Source of the DNA: an uncultured Chloroflexota bacterium
GTDB taxonomy: Bacteria > Chloroflexota > Dehalococcoidia > UBA3495
Assembly (NCBI GenBank): GCA_913031095.1
Contig: CAJWGH010000050.1
Location: 1-7,293, forward strand
Reading direction: 5' to 3'
Length of the DNA stretch: 7,293 nucleotides
The position numbers and the translations under genes were made by a program. This document shows, one piece after another, positions 1-6,754 of the stretch. Under the pieces are notes generated by a model. The model had not been told where the DNA came from. It did not search any database and saw only the letters and a program-made list of their open reading frames with translations. Numbering within the stretch: position 1 is the stretch's first letter; every line of letters begins with the position of its first letter.

Positions 1-2
1 AG

Positions 3-1157
3 AAGTATTACGCCCAGACGGTACGCCGCCAACCGGTGGTGCTGGTCAAGGGCGAAGGCACGCGCGCTTGGGACGCGGACGGCAAAGAGTATCTGGATTT
101 CGTAGCCGGTTGGGCCGTTAACCAGTTGGGCCACTGCCATCCGACGGTGACCAAGGCTATTGCGGATCAGGCCGCCACTCTGGTTCAGACTTCCAACCAG
201 TTCTACAGCGTGCCCCAACTACAATTGGCCGAGACGCTGATCGAAAACAGCGCACTCGATTTGGTATTCTTCGGCAACAGCGGCGCAGAGGCCAATGAGG
301 GCGCCATGAAGCTGGCCCGGCGCTACGGTAAGCTCCATCGCGACGGCGCTTACGAGATAATCACAGCTCTGAATTCCTTCCATGGCCGAACCATGGCTAC
401 TGTGGCCGCCACCGGCCAGCCTCATTACCAGGAGAACTTCACTCCGTTACAACCCGGATTCGTCCACGTTGACTACAACGACGTGGAGGGCATCATGAAC
501 GCCACGAATGACAGGACAGCGGCGGTGATGATTGAGCCGGTACAAGGTGAGGCCGGGGTGATCATTCCTGACGACGACTATCTGAAGCGGGTAAGGGAGT
601 GGTGTGACCAGCAGGGCATCTTGCTGATTTTGGACGAAGTACAGACTGGTATGGGCCGGTTGGGCAGCTTGTTCGGCTATCAGGAATATGGTGTCGAACC
701 CGATGTCATGACTCTGGCCAAAGGTCTCGGGCACGGAGTGCCTATCGGAGCGTTCTTGTCCAAAGAACATGCCATGGCCTTGGTGCCGGGTGACCATGGC
801 TCGACCTTCGGCGGTAATATGTTGACGACCGCTGCTTCTTATGCAGGAACCAAGTTTCTGATTGATAACAATATCCCCAGCAAGGTTAAAGAGATGGAAC
901 CCTACCTGCTGGGCGTACTGAACGATCTGAAGGGCCGGTTCTCTTTTATCACCGAGGTACGTGGCAAAGGCCTGCTGGCTGCAATCGACTTCGACAGCGA
1001 CATATCTGGACAAGTTTTGACTGCGGCCAACGAGGCAGGGATCCTGCTGAACGGTCCCAGGCCCCACACCATCCGCTTCATGCCGCCTCTGAACATCACT
1101 AAGGAAGAGATCGACGAAGGTGTGGAGCGTCTAGGCAAGGCCCTGTCAACCATCTAA
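3..1157 (+). CDS. argD: Acetylornithine aminotransferase, 5'-truncated by window edge
   Basis: This class III PLP aminotransferase most likely converts N-acetylglutamate semialdehyde to N-acetylornithine in cytoplasmic arginine synthesis. The frame is open to the left edge and the eleven codons before the GTG at 36 read as a typical ArgD N-terminus (KYYAQTVRRQP), so that GTG is not the start; about 10-15 residues are probably missing. Numbered from the codon at position 3, the 384 visible residues include the FHGRT segment (126-130), LDEVQTGMGR with the cofactor Asp at 211, and MTLAKGLGHGVPIGAF with the Schiff-base lysine at 240. HGSTFGGN, a phosphate-site segment, follows. The C-terminus is complete. 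argG begins 23 bp downstream, which favours ArgD over other class III members such as ornithine or 4-aminobutyrate aminotransferase, though a dual N-succinyldiaminopimelate role is possible in this family. Confidence 0.93.
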   Translation, partial: KYYAQTVRRQPVVLVKGEGTRAWDADGKEYLDFVAGWAVNQLGHCHPTVTKAIADQAATLVQTSNQFYSVPQLQLAETLIENSALDLVFFGNSGAEANEGAMKLARRYGKLHRDGAYEIITALNSFHGRTMATVAATGQPHYQENFTPLQPGFVHVDYNDVEGIMNATNDRTAAVMIEPVQGEAGVIIPDDDYLKRVREWCDQQGILLILDEVQTGMGRLGSLFGYQEYGVEPDVMTLAKGLGHGVPIGAFLSKEHAMALVPGDHGSTFGGNMLTTAASYAGTKFLIDNNIPSKVKEMEPYLLGVLNDLKGRFSFITEVRGKGLLAAIDFDSDISGQVLTAANEAGILLNGPRPHTIRFMPPLNITKEEIDEGVERLGKALSTI

Positions 1158-1180
1158 TACCGGACGGATAGAATCATATA

Positions 1181-2371
1181 ATGGCAAGACCAAAGATAGT
1201 GCTGGCTTACAGCGGGGGATTGGATACAACGGTGGCTGTCCCCTGGCTACAGGAAAAATATGACGCAGACATAATAACCCTCACTATTGACCTGGGCATG
1301 GTCGATCTGGAGTCCATCCGCAAGAGGGCGCTAAGCATTGGTGCTGTGGAAGCTCTTACCGTCGATGGCCGGAACACCCTGGTCAATGAGTTTCTTTTCC
1401 CGTCACTCCAAGCGGGGACGGTATATGAAGAGCAGTATCCTCTGGCCACAGCACTAGGCCGTCCGCTTATCGCTCGGTACTTGGTGGAGGCGGCCAAGGA
1501 GCACGGTGCGTACGCTGTCGCCCACGGCTGTACTGGCAAGGGTAACGATCAAGTTAGGCTGGAAGTCGGTGTTGCTTCCTTGGGGCCAGACATAGAGGTC
1601 ATTGCTCCTATTCGTGACTGGGGTATGAGCCGTGATGACGAAATCGAGTATGGTCAGGCGCGGAACCTACCCATCAACGCTAATCGCAGCCGATTCTCCA
1701 CTGACGAAAACCTGTGGGGCAGGAGCGTAGAGGCAGGAGAGTTAGAAGACCCCTGGCTAGAACCTCCCGAAGATGCCTACGCCTGGACCAACCCGGTGAC
1801 TGCGACACCTGACGACCCAGTCTACGTTGAAGTCCATTTCGAGTGTGGCGTGCCCAAGGCAGTGGACGGAGAGAGCATGGCAGGGACCGATCTGATCAAT
1901 CACCTGAACACCGTAGCAGGCACCCACGGTATCGGGCGTATCGACCATGTTGAGAACAGGTTGGTGGGCATCAAGTCACGTGAGATATACGAATGCCCTG
2001 CGGCTACGCTCCTGCACACTGCGCACACCGCTTTGGAAGCCATGACCCTGACCAAAGACCAGGCCCGCACCAAGGCCCGTATCGCTTTGGAATACGCGGA
2101 CGTGGTCTATAACGGACTGTGGTTCACAGCCCACCGTGCAGACCTAAATTCCTACGTCCAGAGTACTCAGCGGTTTGTAACCGGTGATATCCGTGTGCGC
2201 TTGCATAAGGGTACTGCCACGGTAGTCGGCCGCCAGGCGCCCAAGGCATTGTATAATCATGGGCTGGCGACGTATGACCGCTCGGACGAGTTTGACCACA
2301 GCGCTGCCGAAGGATTCATCAAGATCTACGGCCTATCGGTAAAGACTGAAAACCAGGTCCAGGCGGACTGA
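1181..2371 (+). CDS. argG: Argininosuccinate synthase
   Basis: This cytoplasmic enzyme joins citrulline and aspartate using ATP, giving argininosuccinate, AMP and PPi, the penultimate step of arginine synthesis. At 396 residues it is normal family length. The N-terminal PP-loop AYSGGLDTT (residues 9-17) binds ATP. HGCTGKGNDQVRLE (115-128) is the second family signature, with Leu where I expect Phe after the arginine, a mild deviation. STDENLWGRS (173-182) and GIGRIDHVENR (250-260) are further conserved blocks. The gene follows argD by 23 bp and is probably cotranscribed. Its own Shine-Dalgarno is poor (a distant GGACGGA at 1162-1168), so coupling to argD translation is plausible. No argH (argininosuccinate lyase) follows; the next gene is an aminotransferase. 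Confidence 0.96.
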   Translation: MARPKIVLAYSGGLDTTVAVPWLQEKYDADIITLTIDLGMVDLESIRKRALSIGAVEALTVDGRNTLVNEFLFPSLQAGTVYEEQYPLATALGRPLIARYLVEAAKEHGAYAVAHGCTGKGNDQVRLEVGVASLGPDIEVIAPIRDWGMSRDDEIEYGQARNLPINANRSRFSTDENLWGRSVEAGELEDPWLEPPEDAYAWTNPVTATPDDPVYVEVHFECGVPKAVDGESMAGTDLINHLNTVAGTHGIGRIDHVENRLVGIKSREIYECPAATLLHTAHTALEAMTLTKDQARTKARIALEYADVVYNGLWFTAHRADLNSYVQSTQRFVTGDIRVRLHKGTATVVGRQAPKALYNHGLATYDRSDEFDHSAAEGFIKIYGLSVKTENQVQAD

Positions 2372-2424
2372 TTCTTCGGTTCTTTCCATAGCCGAGTTCC
2401 CCACTTTTGTAGTACCACGTTCCT

Positions 2425-2430
2425 GGAGGA
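2425..2430 (+). promoter_or_regulatory. Ribosome binding site of the class I/II aminotransferase
   Basis: GGAGGA lies 3 bases before the ATG at 2434. The spacing is short but the match is strong. It supports this start, although the in-frame ATG at 2452 (Met7) would be 21 bases away. Family proteins also usually carry several residues before the conserved LGTESAFEVL segment. Confidence 0.6.
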
Positions 2431-2433
2431 CCG

Positions 2434-3600
2434 ATGACAGTTGCCGCCCGCATGAACGATCTGGGCACCGAATCGGCTTTTGAAGTGCTGGCTAAGGCCC
2501 GGGCTCTAGAAGCCGAGGGTAAAGAAATAATCCACTTGGAGATCGGAGAGCCCGACTTCGAAACTCCTAGGCATATCGTCGAGGCGGGCATGCAGGCTAT
2601 CAGCGACGGTTTCACCCATTACGGACCAACTGCTGGGTTGCCCGACCTTCGGGAGGCCATCGCGCGCAACAGCCGTGAAATACGAGGGACCAACACCGAC
2701 CCAGCCAACGTAGTGGTGACGCCCGGCGCAAAACCCATCATGTTCTACGTTCTGTTGGCATTGGCCGAACCCGGGGTGGAAGTCATTTACCCCAATCCAG
2801 GATTCCCAATCTATGAGTCCATGATTAAGTTCGCCGGAGCCACCCCGGTTCCCATGCAACTTCTGGAAGATAGGGACTACCATCCTGACTTGGATGCGCT
2901 GCCAGGAATGATTACTGACCAAACTCGGCTGATCATCTTGAACTCGCCGGAGAACCCCTGCGGGTCAGCCCTGACCAAGCAAGAACTAGAGACCATCGCA
3001 AAGGTCGTCATGCAGCACCCGGATCTGTATGTGTTGGCCGATGAGATATATAAAGACATCCTATACACCGGCGAGCACTACAGTATCTCGTCCATACCGG
3101 GCATGCAGGAACGCACGATAATCCTGGATGGATTCTCAAAGAGCTACGCTATGACCGGCTGGCGGATGGGGTACGGGATTCTTCCCGAAGAACTGATTTC
3201 CCATGTAGTGAAGTTAGCTGTAAATAGCGTCTCTTGCGCCGCGTCCTTTACCCAGAAGGCAGCGGTGGCCGCGCTGGAAGGCCCAAGGGACGAAGTCGAA
3301 GCCATGGTGGCTGAGTTCAGCATCCGCCGCAGGCTGATAACAGACGGACTGCGGAGTATTCCAGGCATCAACTGCCCGGAGCCGGAGGGGGCGTTCTACG
3401 CCTTCCCAAGCATCCAAGAAACTGGGCTGACCAGCATGGAATTCGAGACCAGGGCAATGAACGAGGCGGGAGTTGCTTTACTGTCCGGCAGCGCCTTCGG
3501 CAAGTACGGCGAGGGTTATGTAAGGCTATCTTATGCCAATTCCCAAGACAATATTCAAAAGGCCATCAGCCAGTTGGACAAAATGGTCCGTAGCCTCTAG
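2434..3600 (+). CDS. Class I/II PLP-dependent aminotransferase (AspC-like)
   Basis: This fold-type I aminotransferase transfers an amino group between an amino acid and a 2-oxo acid; aspartate or an aromatic amino acid is the likely donor, but the substrate cannot be read from the sequence. It has 388 residues, the usual length. The expected landmarks are present in order: IGEPDF (38-42 region), HYGPTAGLPDLREAI for the substrate/N-terminal loop (62-76), the cofactor-binding Asn174 in NSPENPCG, Asp203 in LADEIY, the Schiff-base Lys236 in DGFSKSYAMTGWRMGY, and the carboxylate-binding Arg364 in YVRLSYANS. NPCG replaces the common NPTG, a small variation outside the catalytic set. It lies 62 bp after argG, with no clear terminator between, and 22 bp before the cupin gene, so membership of the arg transcript is possible. 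A role supplying aspartate for ArgG would fit but is inference. Confidence 0.9.
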   Translation: MTVAARMNDLGTESAFEVLAKARALEAEGKEIIHLEIGEPDFETPRHIVEAGMQAISDGFTHYGPTAGLPDLREAIARNSREIRGTNTDPANVVVTPGAKPIMFYVLLALAEPGVEVIYPNPGFPIYESMIKFAGATPVPMQLLEDRDYHPDLDALPGMITDQTRLIILNSPENPCGSALTKQELETIAKVVMQHPDLYVLADEIYKDILYTGEHYSISSIPGMQERTIILDGFSKSYAMTGWRMGYGILPEELISHVVKLAVNSVSCAASFTQKAAVAALEGPRDEVEAMVAEFSIRRRLITDGLRSIPGINCPEPEGAFYAFPSIQETGLTSMEFETRAMNEAGVALLSGSAFGKYGEGYVRLSYANSQDNIQKAISQLDKMVRSL

Positions 3601-3622
3601 CCATTAATAAACGGAGATTGAG

Positions 3623-4009
3623 ATGGGTGAGATCAAAGTAGTGCATCCAGACGGTCTGGAAGTTGAGATTCAGTCTGGGGCGATGACCAGACTGGCCGGA
3701 GTGTCCGAAGCCCTGACAGGTTCCACGGGCATCCACTTGGCCGTGGCCACTATCCCTCCCCATTGCGCCTCGAGTCCGCACTACCATGTGAATTGCGAAT
3801 CAGCCATCTATGTGGTTAAAGGGAAGGGCCGTTTCGTGATTGGTGACAACTTGGACACCGGACTACCCATCGGACCTGGCGATTTTATCTATGTGCCTGC
3901 CGGAGCCGTCCATCAACCGGTGAATGACGGTTCGAATGACCTGGAGATAATTGTGGCCCGCGACACGCCCGTTGAGATAGTGGTGGAAGTGGAGCCGTCC
4001 AAGGCATAG
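3623..4009 (+). CDS. Small single-domain cupin protein
   Basis: This 128-residue protein carries one cupin beta-barrel, probably a metal-binding enzyme or small-molecule-binding protein of the cytoplasm; its substrate is unknown. Cupin motif 1 is visible as HYH (His53, His55) with Glu59, and motif 2 as GDFIYVPAGAVHQPVN (86-101) with His97. These are the full three-His/one-Glu metal set, so an active metal site is likely. The spacing G-x5-P-x-G-x2-H-x3-N is exact. The ATG is preceded by GGAG at 3613-3616 with six bases between, and the gene starts 22 bp after the aminotransferase, so the two are probably cotranscribed. There is no signal peptide or membrane segment. It could be related to sugar isomerase-like or dioxygenase-like cupins, which the short sequence does not distinguish. 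Confidence 0.85.
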   Translation: MGEIKVVHPDGLEVEIQSGAMTRLAGVSEALTGSTGIHLAVATIPPHCASSPHYHVNCESAIYVVKGKGRFVIGDNLDTGLPIGPGDFIYVPAGAVHQPVNDGSNDLEIIVARDTPVEIVVEVEPSKA

Positions 4010-4213
4010 ATAGCTCTTCCAACACCCCTTAACGGCTCATCTTGGGCCTGTAGAAAAACTGTGGTTTAACTGAGACCTTGGTTCGACATGATAACCATGA
4101 GTGGGGGTAGTCTAATTTCATTCAACGGAAAACCAGAGCCCCTACCCACGTACCAGGCGATGGGCTATACTATCCGCGCTCAAGCTGGCCAGTAGAAATT
4201 CTGGAGGAATAAC
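4010..4213 (+). other. 204-bp intergenic region, probable transcription unit boundary
   Basis: This is the longest gap inside the + strand gene run and holds no ORF I can support. It contains TATACT at 4166-4171, a possible -10 box 43 bases before the acyl-CoA dehydrogenase ATG, but the sequence 17 bases upstream (TACCCA) matches the -35 consensus at only three positions. A G-rich stretch GTGGGGGTAG (4101-4110) can pair with CTACCCAC (4142-4149) if two G's bulge, around a 31-base loop; there is no T-run behind it. A new promoter for the downstream genes is likely from the spacing alone, but its exact position is not established. Confidence 0.35.
4203..4208 (+). promoter_or_regulatory. Ribosome binding site of the acyl-CoA dehydrogenase
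   Basis: GGAGGA with five bases before the ATG at 4214 is a near-ideal Shine-Dalgarno and fixes this start. Confidence 0.8.
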
Positions 4214-5350
4214 ATGGACCTGGGTCTATCCGAGATACAGCAGATGCTGAAAACCAGCGCCCAGGATTTTTTGTCCCGAGAATGCCCATTGACTCTTGTC
4301 CGGGAGATGGAGGAGGACTCACGGGGATTCACTGATGAGTTGTGGCGTCAGATGGTTGGACTTGGTTGGACCGGCGTGGCGTTCCCTGAGCAGTATGGCG
4401 GCACTGGTGGCAATTTCGCCGACCTGGGAGTGTTGTTGGAAGAGATTGGCCGCTCTCTGGCGCCGTCACCATTCTTCTCCACCGTGGTACTGGGCGGAAT
4501 GACCGTCTTAGACGCAGGTTCGGACGCTCAGAAAGACGAATTGATCAGCCGCATCTGCGCCGGGACCATCATTATGACTATGGCTGTTTCGGAGGACAGT
4601 GCGGCCTATGAACCCTGGGGTATCGAGGCTACTGCCAATCAGAAAGGTGGTGGTTACGAGATCAGCGGCACAAAGTTGTTCGTGCCCGATGCAGAGGCAT
4701 CCGACGTAGTTATTGTGGCAGCGCGCACCTTGTCAAGTTCTGATCCTGCTGATGGCATATCCCTATTCCTGGTGCCTTCCGGGACCAATGGACTGAATAT
4801 ATCACCGATGCAGTCGATAGGTAATGAGCGAGTGTTTGAAGTCAGTCTGGACAAAGTCAACGTGCCTGCGGATGCGGTACTGGGCCCTGTGGGTGAGGGT
4901 TGGCCCATCGTCGAACGGAGCATCATGAGAGCCACGGCGGCCCAATGCATCGAGATGCTGGGCGGGGCCGAGGCAGTGCTGGACATGACCGTCGAATACG
5001 CTAAAGGCCGCACCCAATTCGGCCGTGCCATCGGCAGTTTCCAGGCGGTTCAACACCACTGCGCGCGCATGGCCACCGACGTCGAAGGCTCCAAGAATAT
5101 CGCTTACCAGGCCGTCTGGCGGCTGTCGGAGGGCTTGCCGGCCCAGAAAGAGGTAGCGATGGCGAAGGCCTGGATCGGCCCGGCATACCGTCGTGTATGC
5201 GGCACTGCCCATCAGTGCCACGGCGCCATTGGGTTCACAAAAGAACATGATTTGCAGCTATATACCCGCCGGGCTAAGGTCCACGAATTGACGTATGGTG
5301 ACGCCAACCATCACAAAGAGGTTGCGTTGCAGCACCTAGACGATGAGTAA
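4214..5350 (+). CDS. Acyl-CoA dehydrogenase family protein, canonical catalytic Glu not present
   Basis: This FAD-dependent acyl-CoA dehydrogenase family member (378 residues, normal length) would introduce an alpha-beta double bond into an acyl-CoA and pass electrons to ETF. The N-terminal helical domain includes WTGVAFPEQYGGTGG (52-66). The middle beta domain carries ISGTKLFVPDA (150-160) and VNVPADAVLG (216-224). The C-terminal domain carries the FAD-binding GRTQFGRAIGSFQAVQHH (265-282) and QCHGAIGFTKEHDLQLYTRR (334-353). Where medium-chain enzymes have the catalytic base in a YEGT motif, this protein reads TYGDANHHKE (360-369), placing Gly362 there. Such variants occur among isovaleryl/long-chain types that use another Glu, and in non-catalytic partners of heteromeric dehydrogenases; I see no obvious substitute at the alternative helix position (about Ala240). 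The HIT gene follows 30 bp later. The substrate is unknown. Confidence 0.9.
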   Translation: MDLGLSEIQQMLKTSAQDFLSRECPLTLVREMEEDSRGFTDELWRQMVGLGWTGVAFPEQYGGTGGNFADLGVLLEEIGRSLAPSPFFSTVVLGGMTVLDAGSDAQKDELISRICAGTIIMTMAVSEDSAAYEPWGIEATANQKGGGYEISGTKLFVPDAEASDVVIVAARTLSSSDPADGISLFLVPSGTNGLNISPMQSIGNERVFEVSLDKVNVPADAVLGPVGEGWPIVERSIMRATAAQCIEMLGGAEAVLDMTVEYAKGRTQFGRAIGSFQAVQHHCARMATDVEGSKNIAYQAVWRLSEGLPAQKEVAMAKAWIGPAYRRVCGTAHQCHGAIGFTKEHDLQLYTRRAKVHELTYGDANHHKEVALQHLDDE

Positions 5351-5380
5351 GAATTACCACGCCACGGAGGCGAACGAGGC

Positions 5381-5731
5381 ATGACCACCACTACAGAATG
5401 TGTTTTCTGCAACATGGCGCAAGACCCCATGCACGTCGCCCCTGTTTACCGGGACGACCGTGTTTTTGCCGTAAAAGACATCAACCCTAAAGCCCCGGTG
5501 CATATGCTTATCGTCCCTAATATGCATATAGCGTCATTGGCCTATGTCGGCCCAGGACAGGTGCCCATTATGGGCCACATGTTCGTGGTGGCGGAAGAGA
5601 TTGCCCGGCGCGAGGGTATCACCCTCAGTGGATACCGACTGGTGTTAAACCAGGGTGATGACTCGGGCCAGGAGATTCCTCATCCCCACATGCACCTTCT
5701 GGGCGGCAAGAAATTGGGAGCTATGGGCTAG
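5381..5731 (+). CDS. HIT/HINT family nucleotide hydrolase
   Basis: This 116-residue histidine-triad protein matches HINT length. Such proteins hydrolyse nucleoside phosphoramidates (AMP-lysine and similar) or dinucleoside polyphosphates through a nucleotidyl-His intermediate. The triad is HPHMHLLGG with His101, His103 and His105, His103 being the expected nucleophile; Pro in the first hydrophobic slot is unusual. CVFC (Cys7, Cys10) with His49 in VPNMHI and the first triad His form the zinc site typical of bacterial HINT proteins. INPKAPVHMLIVP (34-46) and the NQGDDSGQEIPH stretch (90-101) that contacts phosphate are conserved. GGAGG at 5366-5370 precedes the ATG by ten bases. The gene is 30 bp behind the dehydrogenase and 25 bp before the YqeK-type gene, so the three probably share a transcript. 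Confidence 0.93.
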   Translation: MTTTTECVFCNMAQDPMHVAPVYRDDRVFAVKDINPKAPVHMLIVPNMHIASLAYVGPGQVPIMGHMFVVAEEIARREGITLSGYRLVLNQGDDSGQEIPHPHMHLLGGKKLGAMG

Positions 5732-5756
5732 GCCGTCCGCCCTAACAGTTACCGCA

Positions 5757-6335
5757 GTGACCGACTTGCTTCAAAGCCTCCAGAACCGTCTGGAGGGCCT
5801 GCCCGACGGACTGCAGGCACATATCTACCGTGTCCGCGACGTGGCCCTGGAGCTGGCCTCTCGTCACGGCATTCCCTTAGACCGTGCCGAACTGGGGGCT
5901 CTGGCCCATGACGTATGTCGAGCCGTTCCAGGGGACGAACTCCTGAAGATGTCTGCTGACCTGGGAGTGTTCGTGACAGATGTGGAAAGAGATTTCCCTC
6001 TTCTGCTCCACGGCCCGGTTGGCGCTGAACTCCTACGCATGGAAGAAGAGCTTGCTGAACACAGCCTCTGTGAGGCGGTGCGCTGGCATTCAACCGCCCA
6101 TGCTTCTCTGGATGATCTCGGCAAGCTGGTGTTTTTGGCCGACAAGTTGGACCCACATAAAGCGGCCGTTTACTCCTACCAAGCTAAGCTGCATGATATG
6201 GCACTAGAGAGTCTGGACTTGGCGCTGCTGGAATTCCTATCCCGTGAGATGGCCGTGCGGCTCGAAAAAAGAGAGACTGTCCACCCGGCCAGCTTGGACG
6301 CGCGCAACAGCTTGATCCTAAAGCTCAAGAGCTAA
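5757..6335 (+). CDS. yqeK: YqeK-type HD domain phosphohydrolase (probable symmetrical Ap4A hydrolase)
   Basis: This is an HD-domain metal-dependent phosphohydrolase of the YqeK type. B. subtilis-type YqeK cleaves Ap4A symmetrically to two ADP. Starting at the GTG at 5757 it has 192 residues, close to the family's ~190. The full metal set is visible: His22 (AHIYRV), His51-Asp52 (LAHDVCRA), His85 (LLHGPVGAELL), His111 (VRWHSTAH) and Asp129 (FLADKLDPHK). The same frame is open back to a GTG at 5655 and an ATG at 5658 inside the HIT gene, but the extra 34 residues do not resemble the family and would overlap HIT by 77 bases, so I prefer 5757, even though no good Shine-Dalgarno precedes it; coupling to the HIT gene 25 bp upstream may drive initiation. 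In many bacteria yqeK sits with nadD and rsfS; neither is here. Confidence 0.85.
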   Translation: MTDLLQSLQNRLEGLPDGLQAHIYRVRDVALELASRHGIPLDRAELGALAHDVCRAVPGDELLKMSADLGVFVTDVERDFPLLLHGPVGAELLRMEEELAEHSLCEAVRWHSTAHASLDDLGKLVFLADKLDPHKAAVYSYQAKLHDMALESLDLALLEFLSREMAVRLEKRETVHPASLDARNSLILKLKS

Positions 6336-6412
6336 CTCCCTGGGATTGAAGCTTAACCGCGTTTAGCGCATCATAAGTTAACGGCAACCACGCCGGAGAA
6401 GGCGACCAGCCT

Positions 6413-6418
6413 GAGAGG
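6413..6418 (+). promoter_or_regulatory. Ribosome binding site of the candidate selenoprotein gene
   Basis: GAGAGG (followed by T) stands five bases before the ATG at 6424, at the correct distance. This is important because it marks as translated a reading frame that conventional gene finding would drop after 29 codons. Confidence 0.65.
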
Positions 6419-6423
6419 TTCCG

Positions 6424-6744
6424 ATGCAGATTAACCTGACACCAGAAGCCGTTCACCATATCCAGAGCAAAGGCGGTCAGGCGGCCGTCGACCTGCTTTC
6501 GTTCACATCTTGAGGCGGCAACTCCACTGAGGTATCGGTCGATACCCGACTCTCCCGTCGCGACGTCTCCCCGTACCGCAAGATAAAACAGGACGGCGTG
6601 GAGTTGTTCATCCCACCCAACTTGGCCCAGCACACCACCACAATGAACATCGACAGCAAGAAGTTCTTGTTTTTCCGGAACCTCAAAGCGGAGCTTGAAC
6701 TGGAGAACGGGTTAGTGTTGGGTCGTCGTGACTCGTGGGCGTGA
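6424..6744 (+). CDS. HesB/IscA-like selenoprotein candidate, in-frame TGA (Sec) at codon 30
   Basis: The frame runs ATG (6424), 29 sense codons, TGA (6511-6513), 76 sense codons, then TGA (6742-6744). Read through, it gives a 106-residue protein resembling the IscA/HesB Fe-S carrier fold. The start MQINLTPEAVHHIQSKGG matches the family's first helix, VDLLSFTS then Sec-GG matches the strand and loop that carry the first conserved Cys (SGCSG in IscA), and DGVELFIPPNL matches the later GV-x-V-x-V-D-x-x-S/L segment. The C-terminal CGCG motif is absent and there is no cysteine anywhere, so Sec30 would be the only soft ligand or redox residue. This fits the HesB-like or 'CC/Se motif' (seleno)protein group, except that Ser29 precedes Sec. 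A SECIS-like hairpin follows the TGA. The gene starts 88 bp after yqeK. The role is unknown: Fe-S, selenium or redox chemistry. The alternative is a nonsense mutation of a Cys codon, but the frame and length are otherwise intact. Confidence 0.8.
6514..6559 (+). promoter_or_regulatory. Bacterial SECIS element (candidate)
   Basis: Just after the TGA at 6511-6513, GGTATC (6531-6536) pairs perfectly with GATACC (6541-6546) around a GGTC loop (6537-6540). The loop starts 23 bases after the TGA, within the distance known for bacterial SECIS elements. GGUC is also the apical loop sequence bound by SelB in E. coli fdhF, as I recall it. A lower helix is possible between GGCGG (6514-6518) and CCGTC (6555-6559), five pairs with one G-U, separated by an asymmetric internal loop. 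The upper hairpin is directly visible; the lower helix and SelB recognition are inferred. Confidence 0.75.
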
Positions 6745-6754
6745 TGTCCAATGA

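Noticed and set aside
447..1067. Long open frame (206 codons) antisense to argD
   Set aside because: It lies entirely opposite a clear argD and its translation resembles no family; long antisense frames are common in such coding DNA.
4802..5248. Open frame of 148 codons antisense to the acyl-CoA dehydrogenase
   Set aside because: It mirrors codons of a well-supported gene and has no recognisable motif or ribosome binding site.
5655..5756. Longer N-terminus for the YqeK-type gene, starting inside the HIT gene
   Set aside because: The extra 34 residues are an out-of-frame reading of the conserved HIT triad region and do not resemble YqeK; the length fits the family from the GTG at 5757.
6346..6377. 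Possible promoter for the selenoprotein gene (TTGAAG with CATAAG)
   Set aside because: The spacer is 20 bases and the -10 matches poorly; read-through from yqeK is equally possible.
6424..6513. A 29-residue peptide ending at the TGA at 6511
   Set aside because: Family-like sequence continues in the same frame after the TGA, so a stand-alone short peptide explains less than Sec read-through.
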